Assembly (NCBI GenBank): GCA_963791575.1
Contig: CAWBSY010000022.1
Location: 310,001 to 374,000 of the forward strand
Origin: JAOAPG01 sp963791575
GTDB lineage: Bacteria; Acidobacteriota; Terriglobia; Terriglobales; Acidobacteriaceae
Direction: 5' to 3'
Length of the DNA: 64,000 nucleotides
The position numbers and the translations under genes were made by a program. The notes beneath the pieces were generated by a model that saw nothing but the letters and a program-made list of their open reading frames with translations, ran no database searches and was not told where the DNA came from. Of this stretch, positions 26,904 to 36,838 are shown in pieces (within the stretch, counting starts at the first letter, position 1; each line of letters starts with the position of its first letter).

Positions 26904-27596
26904 CTAAATGCCAGGCCAAGTGGCTTGCGCTTTGTTGTAGTTTTCCACCGTGCCTATATCGATTAAGTAATCCGATACAGGATAAGCCATCATTTTGCCA
27001 ACTAAATGGGGAAGTACATCGAAACCAATATCGGCAGGATACTTCGGCGGAATTGTGTCGAGCATGGACGGCGTTCCAACAAGAAGTCCAGCGAATGTCA
27101 GATCACTCTTCGGGCGGGACGGCTTTTCAACAAATTCTATAATTGTGTTGTTTTTGTCCAAAGTGACAACACCACACCGGGTAGGATCAGGAACGCGCGA
27201 TACAGCAAGAGTGGCAATAGGGTTTCTCTTTTGGTGGAGGTTTAGCATTCCGCCCAGATCGACTCGATGTAAGACGTCTGCAAAAAATACCCAGAAAAAT
27301 GATTCGTTGCCAAGCCAGTTACGATTTGCGAGAAGAGTCCCTGCGCTCCCCAGCAGCTCTTTCTCTTCCACGATGTGAACTTTGACAGGAGTTTCATAAT
27401 GTTCCAGGAATTGGCGTATTGCAGTCGCATGGGAGTGGATATTAATGAGAACGTCATGGATGCCGAAGCTGCTACAGAGGTCGAGCCAAATCTGTAACAT
27501 CGGAGTACCTTGGATAGGCAAAAGGCACTTCGGAGTGGCCTCAGTTAACGGCCGTAAACGCGTGCCATGTCCAGCGGCTAGGAGGAAGGCTTTCAG
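26904..27596 (-). CDS. Sugar-phosphate nucleotidyltransferase, apparent CTG start
   Basis: Enzyme of the glucose-1-phosphate thymidylyl/mannose-1-phosphate guanylyl family that activates a sugar as NDP-sugar. In frame from 27596 it reads L-KAFLLAAGHGTRLRPLTEATP then KCLLPIQGTPML, the family's N-terminal nucleotide-binding motif. The first codon is CTG in the place where relatives have ATG (MKAFLLAAG), with GGGAG six bases upstream. A shorter frame from TTG 27521 would lose this motif. Downstream, WVFFADVLHRVDLGGML is the metal-binding Asp region and FVEKPSRPKSD another hallmark. 230 aa fits the short form without a C-terminal beta-helix. Last gene of the EPS locus. Confidence 0.85.
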   Translation of the reverse strand: MKAFLLAAGHGTRLRPLTEATPKCLLPIQGTPMLQIWLDLCSSFGIHDVLINIHSHATAIRQFLEHYETPVKVHIVEEKELLGSAGTLLANRNWLGNESFFWVFFADVLHRVDLGGMLNLHQKRNPIATLAVSRVPDPTRCGVVTLDKNNTIIEFVEKPSRPKSDLTFAGLLVGTPSMLDTIPPKYPADIGFDVLPHLVGKMMAYPVSDYLIDIGTVENYNKAQATWPGI

Positions 27597-27608
27597 TGCG
27601 AACTCCCA

Positions 27609-27845
27609 TTAAAGGCTCGCAAGAAACTTTTTTGAGGTGGGGCAACAGCGCAAGAGCTTGGAATGATAGAAATCCTCGGGAACGGATTTTGCATCTTCAC
27701 CATTGATGACCAGATTTACCTAAGGATCCGAAATATTAGGCTGAGGCATCTGATCGACATTGTTTGGCAACGCTTCACATAGGGGTGCCTGCTGTTTTTT
27801 TCGCAGCAGAGGAGAAGGAATTTTCCCCGCAGCACAGTACTTCAT
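27609..27845 (-). pseudogene. Small frame with an in-frame TAG, between galE and the nucleotidyltransferase
   Basis: An ATG at 27845 has a good Shine-Dalgarno (AAGGAG, six bases upstream). It reads MKYCAAGKIPSPLLRKKQQA through PNISDP, meets a TAG, then continues in the same frame as VNLVINGEDAKSVPEDFYHS to a TAA at 27609, 12 bases before the CTG start of the next gene. Total 78 codons. I do not recognise a family. A CAG-to-TAG change or sequence error would explain the stop. It fills an otherwise empty 311-base gap. Confidence 0.4.
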
Positions 27846-27907
27846 CCAAGGCTCCTTGTTTCCTTGGCTCAATGCATATAGTTTATGAATTGGAGCGGCC
27901 AGCTAAT

Positions 27908-28924
27908 TTATGAACGCGATTCGGTGACCAGATCTTGATTCGCGGCTCCGTATCCCGAGGGATGTTTTTTCTTCCATTCCCATGCGCTTTGAACTATGTC
28001 GGAGAGACCGGAGAATTGAGGCTTCCATCTGAAATCATTCATGAGTCGCTTGGGACTCGCGCATAAAATAGCTGGATCTCCTGCGCGCCGTTTTTCTTCT
28101 TCGGTATGTAACTTCGCTCCCACAATCTGTTCAACCACATTGCAAACCTCTCGGACGGAATAACTGGTTCCGGTACCGATATTATAGGAACGCATCCCCG
28201 CGTTTTCTGGCAGCTGCAAAGCGAGAAGATGGGCCTCCGCGATATCCAGCACGTGCACGTAATCACGCAGGCAAGTTCCATCGGGTGTCGGATAGTCATG
28301 TCCAAAAATGTCGAAATGATCGCGTTCACCATTCGCTGTTTGCAAGAGCAATGGAATTATGTGGCTTTCTGGACGATGATCCTCACCATGAGTGGTCGTG
28401 GCTCCGCAGGCATTGAAATAACGAAATGCCACTACCGTCCATTCGTAAGCCCAAGCATACCAATTCAAAACTTTTTCCAAGATCAACTTGCTTTCGCCGT
28501 AAGAGTTGACGGGATCTTTGGGATCATCTTCGTCGATGGGAGCCGAAACTGGATTTCCGTAGACAGCGGCCGAAGAGGAAAAAACAAATTTCTTAATTCC
28601 GGCGCTGCGTGCTTCTTCTAGAAGAGCGATGCTTGAGGCGACGTTCACATCGAAAACGACGCCCGGATTGATAACTGATTCCGACACTATCGCTTTGGCG
28701 GCGAAGTGAAAAACAATATCAAAGCGAGCACTGGAAAAAATCTCAGCCATGGCTTTGCGGTCGGCGATATCGGTGCGATGTAGCACTATACCTGAGTCAA
28801 CGGCATCCACATGGCCCTTGGAGAGGTCGTCGACCACCACAACTTCGTGTCCTCGCGCTAATAGTTGTGAAGAGCAAACGGATCCTACGTATCCTGCGCC
28901 ACCCGTGACTAGTACTGTCGCCAT
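27908..28924 (-). CDS. galE: UDP-glucose 4-epimerase
   Basis: Interconverts UDP-glucose and UDP-galactose (or the N-acetyl forms) with bound NAD+. 338 aa. The Rossmann start is VLVTGGAGYVGSVCSSQLLA. The catalytic triad region includes VFSSSAAVYGNP (Ser) and DPVNSYGESKLILEKVLNWY (YxxxK). FRYFNACGA and the substrate-binding GTCLRDYVHVLDIAEAHLLA follow, and the end has GDPAILCASPKRL. Extended SDR, normal length. It sits near the end of the EPS locus and supplies a galactose-type precursor. Confidence 0.92.
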   Translation of the reverse strand: MATVLVTGGAGYVGSVCSSQLLARGHEVVVVDDLSKGHVDAVDSGIVLHRTDIADRKAMAEIFSSARFDIVFHFAAKAIVSESVINPGVVFDVNVASSIALLEEARSAGIKKFVFSSSAAVYGNPVSAPIDEDDPKDPVNSYGESKLILEKVLNWYAWAYEWTVVAFRYFNACGATTTHGEDHRPESHIIPLLLQTANGERDHFDIFGHDYPTPDGTCLRDYVHVLDIAEAHLLALQLPENAGMRSYNIGTGTSYSVREVCNVVEQIVGAKLHTEEEKRRAGDPAILCASPKRLMNDFRWKPQFSGLSDIVQSAWEWKKKHPSGYGAANQDLVTESRS

Positions 28925-29109
28925 CCAACGACCTCCTACTCCGCGAATTATGGATAGTCTCTGACGCGAACCAGCCTAACAATCTGGTCGGACTGGTTGA
29001 TTCTTCCTATCGGCCAGATGCAAGAGATGTTCCGTCCTGGATTCCAGCTGCGACATGATTGCTAAACGCGAAACACCGATAGGAGCTACGTTGAGCAAGG
29101 AATGACAAG

Positions 29110-30261
29110 CTAATCTGCGGTGTTGGACGCCGAAGAAGCGGCTGAAAGCATATGCTCTGCCTTCAGGCCAAGCAAACTCCTGTAGAGATTCTCATGTTCC
29201 CTGACCACTACTTCCCACCGATAATTTGCTCTGGCATGTTTTAAGGCTCTACTTCGGTACTCTTCTACAAGAAAATCATCATCTAACAGAATCTGCAGCT
29301 GGCGACGTAGATCTTGGTCGCCCTCCGATCCCCTGTAACTAAAACCAGCATCGGCAATCGCTTCTAGATTGGATTGCGTGTCATTGACCAGTACACAATT
29401 GCCGAATCCCATAGCTTCGACAAGTGCGGGATGGGTACCCCCTACCTCATCTGGAAGTACAAAGAAGTAAGCGTTTTTCTGCAGCTGTTCATAGCCCTCG
29501 CCGTAAACCCCGCCAGTAAAAATGATTCTCTGATCTTGAGTGTTTTTTAAGGAATGCACATAGCGCTTGCCCCAAGGATCGTCGCCAACAATTACCAGCT
29601 TCTTGTTTGTATCTACCCGCTCAAAAGCGGAAATCAGATGGTGTACGTTGTTCTCGGGAACCAGCCTGCCAACGAAAAGCACATACTCACATTTTTTTAA
29701 ACCAAACAGGTCCAACCATTCCGTTCCTTTGCTGGAGCTGTTCCGGATGCCGTATGTTGACAAGACCGGTTCTGCTCTGTATTTATGACGGTAATAACGC
29801 ATAACTTCGAGAGAGTCACCAATCAGCCGATCACAGAACCATACCGCTAATCTCTCCGACACGCGAAGATATATCCGTGCAGGCAGACTCCATTTTCCAC
29901 GTTGCCAATCGGTACCATCGACAGAACAAACGGTTTTCATACCAAACAATCGAGGAAGCGGCGCAAAAAGAGTAGCACCTGTCGTAAAGTAATGAACGAC
30001 ATCCACTCTGTTGAACAATACGTGAATTGTACAGAGAAAGGCATGCGTGATCGCACTGAGGTTTTTCCGTTGTATCGTTGGCAGAGTAACTAGGCGTACA
30101 CCGTGATACAGATTTCCTACGTGCGAACTCAACCCCGAGCGGTTGTAGACGACCACTTCGTGGCCCATTTCGACAAGTCGGCGCGATACCTCATCGGCGG
30201 CGGTCTCAAATCCCCCATATCTCGGAGGAAGTCCCTTTATTCCGATCATCGCTATTCTCAT
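29110..30261 (-). CDS. Glycosyltransferase family 4 with N-terminal DUF1972
   Basis: 383 aa retaining glycosyltransferase. The N-terminus MRIAMIGIKGLPPRYGGFET is characteristic of DUF1972 rhamnosyl/other transferases. The GT4 C-terminal domain has YVLFVGRLVPENNVHHLISA, then FTGGVYGEGYEQLQKNAYFF and VLPDEVGGTHPALVEAMGFG (the EX7E-type nucleotide-sugar region). GT-B fold, cytoplasmic face of the membrane. It probably adds one sugar of the EPS repeat unit; donor and linkage are not predictable. Confidence 0.88.
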   Translation of the reverse strand: MRIAMIGIKGLPPRYGGFETAADEVSRRLVEMGHEVVVYNRSGLSSHVGNLYHGVRLVTLPTIQRKNLSAITHAFLCTIHVLFNRVDVVHYFTTGATLFAPLPRLFGMKTVCSVDGTDWQRGKWSLPARIYLRVSERLAVWFCDRLIGDSLEVMRYYRHKYRAEPVLSTYGIRNSSSKGTEWLDLFGLKKCEYVLFVGRLVPENNVHHLISAFERVDTNKKLVIVGDDPWGKRYVHSLKNTQDQRIIFTGGVYGEGYEQLQKNAYFFVLPDEVGGTHPALVEAMGFGNCVLVNDTQSNLEAIADAGFSYRGSEGDQDLRRQLQILLDDDFLVEEYRSRALKHARANYRWEVVVREHENLYRSLLGLKAEHMLSAASSASNTAD

Positions 30262-30419
30262 TAATTCTCAGTCCTCAATCTATCCTCCAAGCGATTCATA
30301 CTCCCAAGGGCGTCGCCTCACAAGCAATAGCCCCTATGAAGCGCAAAATTCCGCTCAAATCAATGTTAGCATCAGTGGGGAAGGTTATTAGGTCTCGATC
30401 ATATCCGACAGATGCGTTT

Positions 30420-31577
30420 TTAGCCGGGCCCTTTGCCTAGATGAACCTGGAAACGAACCTCACCAGCTGTCCCAAGAGAGTGGTCATTGACGGACTCTTG
30501 GGTCGGATCCGTAATTGGATGTGCCTCGCGCCACTTATAAAGCAACTCGGGCTCTAGCGGCAATGTCACCGGTCTATCGGCAAACCATACTCGTAAATCA
30601 TGGTTCTTAACTCGGCGACGAGACTGAATGGCGCGGCGTTTTTTCAGCACTCTCGGGAAATTTCTTAAGATCCACCATAGACCTGGAAGAGAACTCCACT
30701 CGCGAAGAAATACGTAGCCCAAGACTCCCAGATCCCTGAGTGTAGTCTTAAGGAAGACCTTAGCGTATATGCCGGGAGTGATGTTATTGATCCTCATCAA
30801 AAACCGGTTTTTGGTGGAATGCATGTTGATAAAAGCAGGTAAGGAGCGGCGATTAGTAGAAAATACCCGACGAACATGCCAAGCGACAGCCACCGGGTTG
30901 TAGATGCACTCCCAACCCAACAATCGTGCCCGCCAAGATAGGTCGGCATCTTCACGATACAAACAAAAGTTCTCGTCCATGAACTCGCCACAGACAGAGA
31001 CATCTTCGATCATGGCTCGACGGAATAGGACTACCGCACCGGTATAGCCAAAAACATATTCCGGTCTATCATATTGCCCTTGGTCCACTTCTTGAGAACC
31101 CCGATCATGATGGCGAAGATCACGAGTCATGAACACGCCAGCAGAATCTATTCTTCGCGAACCCTCAATATTTGCTGGTTGCTCCAGCCGGAGGATTTTT
31201 GGGCACACTATTCCGATTCGTGGATCCATACTTCCTGCTCGGACCAACTCAGAAATTAATGTTGGATCGAGGCGCGTATCGGGGTTGAGACACAGAATCC
31301 ACTCTCCTAATGCTTCAGCGACTGCTTGATTTTGAGAAATTGAAAACCCGTCATTTTCCTTGTTTCGAATTACTCGCACAGGGAATGGACAATCTCTAAA
31401 CATCTCTGCCGAACCGTCGCTCGAAGCGTTGTCAACTACAATCAATTCAAGTGATACATAATCCTGGCACACCAACGAGGCTACACAGCGGGGAATATGT
31501 TGCGCTGCGTTGTAAGTTACCATGGTGATTGAGACAAGAGGTTTCACTAGAGATTCGCCGTACTGCTTACTGCTCAT
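30420..31577 (-). CDS. Glycosyltransferase family 2 (rhamnosyltransferase-like)
   Basis: 385 aa GT-A enzyme. The nucleotide-sugar domain starts VSITMVTYNAAQHIPRCVAS and continues ELIVVDNASSDGSAEMF. The metal-binding DxD-like motif is LNPDTRLDP. Acceptor motif is FLYR-type, here ENFCLYREDADLSWRARLLG (EDxDLxxR). A C-terminal amphipathic region (ATL/WSSLPGLWWILRNFP) resembles membrane-associated rhamnosyltransferases. Part of the EPS locus; intact. Confidence 0.9.
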   Translation of the reverse strand: MSSKQYGESLVKPLVSITMVTYNAAQHIPRCVASLVCQDYVSLELIVVDNASSDGSAEMFRDCPFPVRVIRNKENDGFSISQNQAVAEALGEWILCLNPDTRLDPTLISELVRAGSMDPRIGIVCPKILRLEQPANIEGSRRIDSAGVFMTRDLRHHDRGSQEVDQGQYDRPEYVFGYTGAVVLFRRAMIEDVSVCGEFMDENFCLYREDADLSWRARLLGWECIYNPVAVAWHVRRVFSTNRRSLPAFINMHSTKNRFLMRINNITPGIYAKVFLKTTLRDLGVLGYVFLREWSSLPGLWWILRNFPRVLKKRRAIQSRRRVKNHDLRVWFADRPVTLPLEPELLYKWREAHPITDPTQESVNDHSLGTAGEVRFQVHLGKGPG

Positions 31578-31741
31578 TACTTAAACAATCGATGATCGTA
31601 GACAAACGCTGAACCGTTTAACCAAGTTGGGTTAAAGCCGACTTCCCTAGTACGAAACGATGCACCAGAACGGAAAACGGAATGGCACCACGCGACGCAA
31701 GATGCCGTCAGCTCCGCGATCTTGTCAGTAGGCCATCTCGC

Positions 31742-33187
31742 CTAGATTCCTCGCATCGCGAAAATAGAGGTGTGCAACAATATAGCGAAGTCCATGAAAA
31801 AATTCCGGTGTTGTATGTAGTAGAGGTCGTATTCGATATTATCGTGGATCAAGAAGGCCCGGTCTCCACTGAGTTGCCATAGTCCCGTGATTCCAGGTTT
31901 TACCTGTAGTCTTTGCCTGTGCCTCTCTGTATATTGTTCGACGATGAAAGGCATCTCTGGTCTCGGTCCAACGAGCGACATATTTCCTTGTAGCACATTC
32001 AAGAGTTGCGGAAGTTCATCCAAACTTGTACGGCGCAGAAATCGACCTATTCGCGTTATTCTGGAATCATCCGGGGAACGCGGTGAATAATCATACTGCG
32101 AGGCGGTTGCATGCATTGTTCGAAACTTAAACATTCGCAATAATTTTCCATCTTGCCCTACTCGTTCCTGCCTAAACAATATTGGACCCCGCGAGTCAAT
32201 CACAATGGCGAGCGCCAAAACCAAAAATATTGGGGAGCCAAGCACGATCAGCGCGAGCGATCCGCAAATGTCGCAGAATCTCTTGAGCACTTCATACCCA
32301 AATCGGCGGTTCAGCTTTCCAAATGATGCGAGGAGCACACCATCGATATCCTGGTAGTTGACCCAAGGATCTGACGCTAGCAAGTGGTTTGGCACAAAGG
32401 AGACGGTTGCATTTGCCCTGAGAACTTCGGCGACCGTGGTGCTGAACCTGGCACGTTCTATAGAGGGGATGGCTATAATCACTGAGTCTACCCCATAGCT
32501 GGATACCAGATTTCGGGTGACTGGTCCTTCGACCACGGAAGCGGAACGCCGCCGCTCGTATCCCAACTCATAAATCATGTTACCTGCCTTAGCGGGATCA
32601 TCATCGACGAAAGCCACTGGTTCTAATCCAAGTTTTGGAGACCGTTTAAGAACGGAAAATACCCGGCGTCCCGTGCATCCTGAGCCGTAAATCAACACTT
32701 TTTCGTTGCCGTAACCTTGGGCGTGGAGAAAACGCACGATCAGGTAGACAATGCTTTTCTGGATGAACAAGAGGAAAGGTACTAAGCCGAGAGAGAGAAC
32801 CAAAAGCCACCGGGAGAAGAGCACATTAGTGAAGAAGCTCACCGCAAAAACGATTAAGAATGCCTCAGCCGAAACACGAAGCACTTGTTCCGTCTCCCGT
32901 ACCCGCAATAAGCTGTTTCCTCTTCGGTATGCGCCGACTCGATCTAGCATCAACACCATGACAATTGCGAATACAAATGCGGTGGAAAATATAATTTTGG
33001 GCGGGTAGTAGATGTGCTTTCCAATTGCAGCGGAGTCGTAGATGAGATAACCAACAGCCACTGCCAAGCTAATGGTCATTAGATCTGCGACCACTTCGCA
33101 CAAGACGATAGCCCTACGAAAATGAGCCGCATTACTTCGCTTTTTCGCCCAATTCAATAAATGGCGGATGAAGGGTAACGGATTCAT
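31742..33187 (-). CDS. Initiating polyprenyl-phosphate sugar phosphotransferase (WbaP/WcaJ-type)
   Basis: Transfers a hexose-1-phosphate to undecaprenyl phosphate, the first committed step in EPS repeat-unit assembly. Four or five N-terminal membrane helices (about residues 25-150) precede a CoA-binding-like domain (VLIYGSGCTGRRVFSVLKRS) and the C-terminal catalytic domain: PIFLVLALAIVIDSRGPILF, RQERVGQDGKLLRMFKFRTM, SLDELPQLLNVLQGNMSLVG, PRPEMP and GLWQLSGD. 481 aa from ATG 33187; a GTG at 33295 would add 36 residues without homology. The 276 bases upstream (33296-33571) show no gene. Confidence 0.9.
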   Translation of the reverse strand: MNPLPFIRHLLNWAKKRSNAAHFRRAIVLCEVVADLMTISLAVAVGYLIYDSAAIGKHIYYPPKIIFSTAFVFAIVMVLMLDRVGAYRRGNSLLRVRETEQVLRVSAEAFLIVFAVSFFTNVLFSRWLLVLSLGLVPFLLFIQKSIVYLIVRFLHAQGYGNEKVLIYGSGCTGRRVFSVLKRSPKLGLEPVAFVDDDPAKAGNMIYELGYERRRSASVVEGPVTRNLVSSYGVDSVIIAIPSIERARFSTTVAEVLRANATVSFVPNHLLASDPWVNYQDIDGVLLASFGKLNRRFGYEVLKRFCDICGSLALIVLGSPIFLVLALAIVIDSRGPILFRQERVGQDGKLLRMFKFRTMHATASQYDYSPRSPDDSRITRIGRFLRRTSLDELPQLLNVLQGNMSLVGPRPEMPFIVEQYTERHRQRLQVKPGITGLWQLSGDRAFLIHDNIEYDLYYIQHRNFFMDFAILLHTSIFAMRGI

Positions 33188-33571
33188 CGATGGACGCTCG
33201 CGAAGGTTTGCTTGCCTGTACTGAAGAATGCATTTTCTCCTTCTTGCTAAACCGGCACTGAAACGCTCAAGAAAACTATGCGCCACCGCTAACACTTGAT
33301 CAATTAACTATCCTGAGCCCCTGCAATAGGAGCTGTTGGATCCGGGGGAAAGCGCCAGCAGAAGCTCGCAACTTCCTTTCGCTCCAAAACTCCCCGATGA
33401 AATGTTTGCAGTAAAAGTGTACATGTTGTCCGCTGAAATCCGGGGTGAATGACCAAAACGGCGAGTCGGAGCGATGGATAGTAAAATCCTCCCCAAAATC
33501 GTTACCCTACCATCTCTGAAAAACCAGCTATACCTTTGACGTTATTCCATGACTTGCGGTTTACTAGAGTA

Positions 33572-34420
33572 CTACTTCGTGTAGACCACAATGGCTTCCC
33601 CACAAAACCGGGACAGTCCCAAGGGAATGAGTACGCGGTCGAGCTGTTTGATCGCTCGCCAGAATGGCCGGGGCATTAAAGGCTGAGAAAAGTCACGATC
33701 AGGTAATCGCGCGAGCCTTTTTAGCATATACAGGATGTGGTGTTTGTAAACTCGGGTTTGACCGAAAGGAGTGCCAAACTGGCGTATAAAGCGCCCGGTT
33801 AAGTGTGCATCTCCAGCATCGCCGTCAGGAATTGTCCAACGGCGCACGAAATTAATAAGCGGATTGTCCCAGAGCGTCTCGTGGAAAACGGCTCGACCGC
33901 CTGGCTTGAGCACACGTTCTAGTTCTGACGCCGACCGAGGGTATTTCATTACGTGATGCAGCACGCCGAAACCAATAGCCAAATCAAAACATTGATCTGG
34001 GTATTCGAGGTTTTCAGCGTCCATCGCTCAGGAAAGAACAATTGAGCTCATATTTGCGTGCCGCCCAATTAGCGATCTCGATTACCTTGGATGATAAATC
34101 AAAGCCGCTAACATCAGCTCCCTTCATTGCAAGATAGATACCCAATGGCCCGGGGCCGCAGCCATAGTCAAGTATCCTGCAGCCCACCGAGGTCTCCCAC
34201 GAGCTGCATCATTTCCGCTCGCGCATCGCCCCAGTATGCCCAACCCCGTGCAGAAAGGCGCGAGCTGAACCCGATAAAACAACTCGCGGAACTCTGCAGG
34301 ATTTTCTGGGTACTCGCCACGACCGTTTTTTTCGTACCAATCATCATGCCAAGCCTGCTCAGCCAACTTAACTGAATTTGGACTGCCCGCGTTGCACAAT
34401 TTCTCCTTCCAAGAAAACAT
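33572..34420 (-). pseudogene. SAM-dependent methyltransferase, several frameshifts
   Basis: Class I methyltransferase readable only by joining four frames. From ATG 34420 it reads MFSWKEKLCNAGSPNSVKLA to about QLAPFCTG. Next comes GWAYWGDARAEMMQLVGDLG. Then ILDYGCGPGPLGIYLAMKGA (SAM-binding motif I) through FDLSSKVIEIANWAARKYEL. Last, MDAENLEYPDQCFDLAIGFG, VLHHV...LKPGGRAVFHETL to the end. Breaks fall near 34240, 34180 and 34025. No stop lies inside a well-aligned segment, so indels in the sequence explain it best. A modification of the repeat unit or lipid carrier is the likely role. Confidence 0.75.
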
Positions 34421-34446
34421 TGTGAGACAAAGATCAATTGCTTGTC

Positions 34447-35411
34447 CTAAGCGCTTTCGGCTGGTTTTATGGTCGCGCGGAGCCGAGTGTCATCAGGGCG
34501 GAAGCGTACACCGAGTCTTGCCTGACAACCATCCCAAAATCCCTGTCCCATTTTTCTTAAGCATGCCAGCTTGTTGGAGCCGAAGAGTAGCACTCCACCG
34601 GCATGGCGAAACATACGTCGTATTGCGAACTTTTTAAGTCCAGGGCTTGGATAGAGCCACCAGGCGGTGTATGCCAAATTGCGGCTCATATAATACTCGC
34701 GAAATGGAGCGTGGTTGGGCCAGAGACTAGAATACCCGGGCAGCCGGACTTTTCGAGCGGTCCCGATTTCATGAGCTACCTTGGCATCTGTGACGACCGC
34801 GATCTTATACGCCTGCGAACGGGCACGAAGACATACTCGAAATCCACAAAATCCATGAAGAAATCAGCGCGAGGCAATCCAACTTTCTCTACCACATCGC
34901 GCCGCAGCATACAACCCGAGCTAATAACGAGATCAGCAAACCAGATCGGTTGCCGGAGCAACTCTGCGGAAGGCTTCACGAAACCGTCGCACCAGAGCAG
35001 GGGATGATAGCAGACCCCGGTTCCTTGGTGCACAGGCAACGCTGCGAGAATTCCCACGTTACTCCCCGTATTCCTCAAGGATTCAATTCCTTGAGTCAAA
35101 ACCTGCAATGCGTCAGCATACGGCACGCTGTCGCCATCGAATGTCCAAATCCAGCTATGTTGTCTTTCCAGCGCTGCATACTTCAGACCCGCTGCCAGTG
35201 CGCCGCCTATGCCAAGATTCTCAGGCATTTTGAGAACCTTAACTTGGGAATACTGCTCGGCAAGAAGAGCCGCGGTGCCGTCGGTCGATCCATTGTCCAC
35301 CACGATGAGTTCCTGTAACGGCCGCGTTTGTCGTAAAAGAGCGTCGATCTGGCGAGGCAATGTGCGCTCATTATTGTAGGCCACGGTCACACTCGCAATC
35401 GAAAGGTTCAT
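34447..35411 (-). CDS. Glycosyltransferase family 2, one frameshift
   Basis: GT-A enzyme of the EPS locus. From ATG 35411, preceded by AAAGGTGA, it reads MNLSIASVTVAYNNERTLPR, QIDALLRQTRPLQELIVVDN and GSTDGTAALL, with the DxD motif in WTFDGDSVPYADAL. At FVDFEY the frame shifts. The continuation is LRARSQAYKIAVVTDAKVAH, then SRNLAYTAWWLYPSPGLKKF (typical GlfT/rhamnosyltransferase tail). One missing base near 34826 (TAT-GT for TAT-TGT) restores a protein of about 321 aa. It nearly abuts the ligase gene upstream. Confidence 0.85.
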
Positions 35412-35416
35412 GAAAT

Positions 35417-36838
35417 TCACCTTTCGGTTTCTGGCATCGGTAGGATGGCTTGTCTAATCGAAGATCTAATTGCAAGCCCGATTGGAAACAAGGCCCAACA
35501 AGCCAATCGGCGATCCTGTAGCGGCAGAGTGATGATCATCACCACGCTTATACCAACTAATATTCCAATAGCTGCGTATCCTAACTGAGATTGCTTTTGC
35601 CATATGAGATGCAGCGCGCTAAGCAAGAAACCGAGAAGGCAAAGAGTAGCTCGATCCCATACTCCGCAGCAAACGCTGGGTAAGTGGTTTCGATAATGGG
35701 TACATTGGCGTCGTCCTTGGCCGCTATCGGACCGATTTTGCATTGCCGGAACCGAACGGATGTTCGAACCATACTCCACTCCGCCTGTAATTGCATCTCT
35801 GATGCCATTCTGCGGAGGTATCTTGTCCCGTCTTGTTTAAGTAAATGTAATCGGTGAGGCCGAGGACAGGAATCGCGATCGCAAATAGCGTGAGAGCTAT
35901 TGCACCGTAAAGCAGCAACCGTTTCTTCTGGCCCATCAAAACTGCCAATAAAGGAATCGTTGCCGCAACTCCCAACCAAGCTGAGCGCGTGACAGAACAA
36001 ATGAGGCCAGCAGCGATCATAACTGCAGGCAAGGGATGACGGCAGTATACCCACCAGATAATCAATGCAATCATACACAGAGCGCCAAAGCCATTCGGTC
36101 CCACCATGGTGGCAGCTTCCCTAAGGCCCACAAATCCTACACCATGAAATGGTGAAGTGAGACCGCCTCCTTCCGTTTCCGAATCTATGGCCAAATACAA
36201 CAAGGTTCTTGGACCTTCCCCGAATACGAAGACCTCAACCATACCAAGCACCGACAAAACGGCAACTATCCATACAGCGTATCTGGCCCACAGTTGCTCT
36301 TGTTTTTTGGTTAGAACGGCCACCCTCCCCACTGCATACGGGATCATAAAATCAAATCCACTCGCCAAACCTACGAGCGTGCCGCTAAAAGCTGTTCGTA
36401 TAGCGGCGAGCGCGAAACAAACCAGCAGGAACCAATCGGGAACCGTGCACTTGAATCTATTCCGCCGCCACAATAGGTATGTCAGCAGCAATAATACGAT
36501 CTCCTTGTCGCAGGCCGAAACCAGGGTCATGTGAGGAAGGCCGAAAAATTTGCCAAGCGCAATTGCCATGAAATCAACCGGGATGAAGGCCAGTACAGCT
36601 CCAGAGTACCAATTGGATGATGAAAGACTATCCACAACAACACCGTTCCAAGAAGAGGCGCGAGCACAAGCTGGGGAGGCACCCACATACATAAGGAGGC
36701 CGCCGCCATGAGAATGAAAATGCCAATGCTGATTCGAAATGCCGGCGAAGACGAATTTTCCCACAGCTGGCCGTTCACTAAAAGGCGTCCCTCAGGGGTG
36801 ATCGGAGAAGTTTTGAATAAGAATAGGAACTGTGCCAC
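35417..36838 (-). pseudogene. O-antigen ligase/polymerase (Wzy-like), several frameshifts
   Basis: Polytopic membrane protein of the O-antigen ligase/Wzy family. The N-terminal frame from GTG 36838 has helix ISIGIFILMAAASLCMWVPP. The frame changes near 36610 to AVLAFIPVDFMAIALGKFFG and continues through GLREAATMVGPNGFGALCMI and RSAWLGVAATIPLLAVLMGQ. Near 35800-35690 it shifts several times: AITGGVEYG, HPFGSGNAKS, KDDANVPIIETTYPAFAAEY and CLLGFLLSALHLIW. KDDANVPIIETTY is close to the conserved periplasmic segment of such polymerases. Net length is a multiple of three. It likely polymerises the EPS repeat at the outer face of the inner membrane. Confidence 0.78.
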
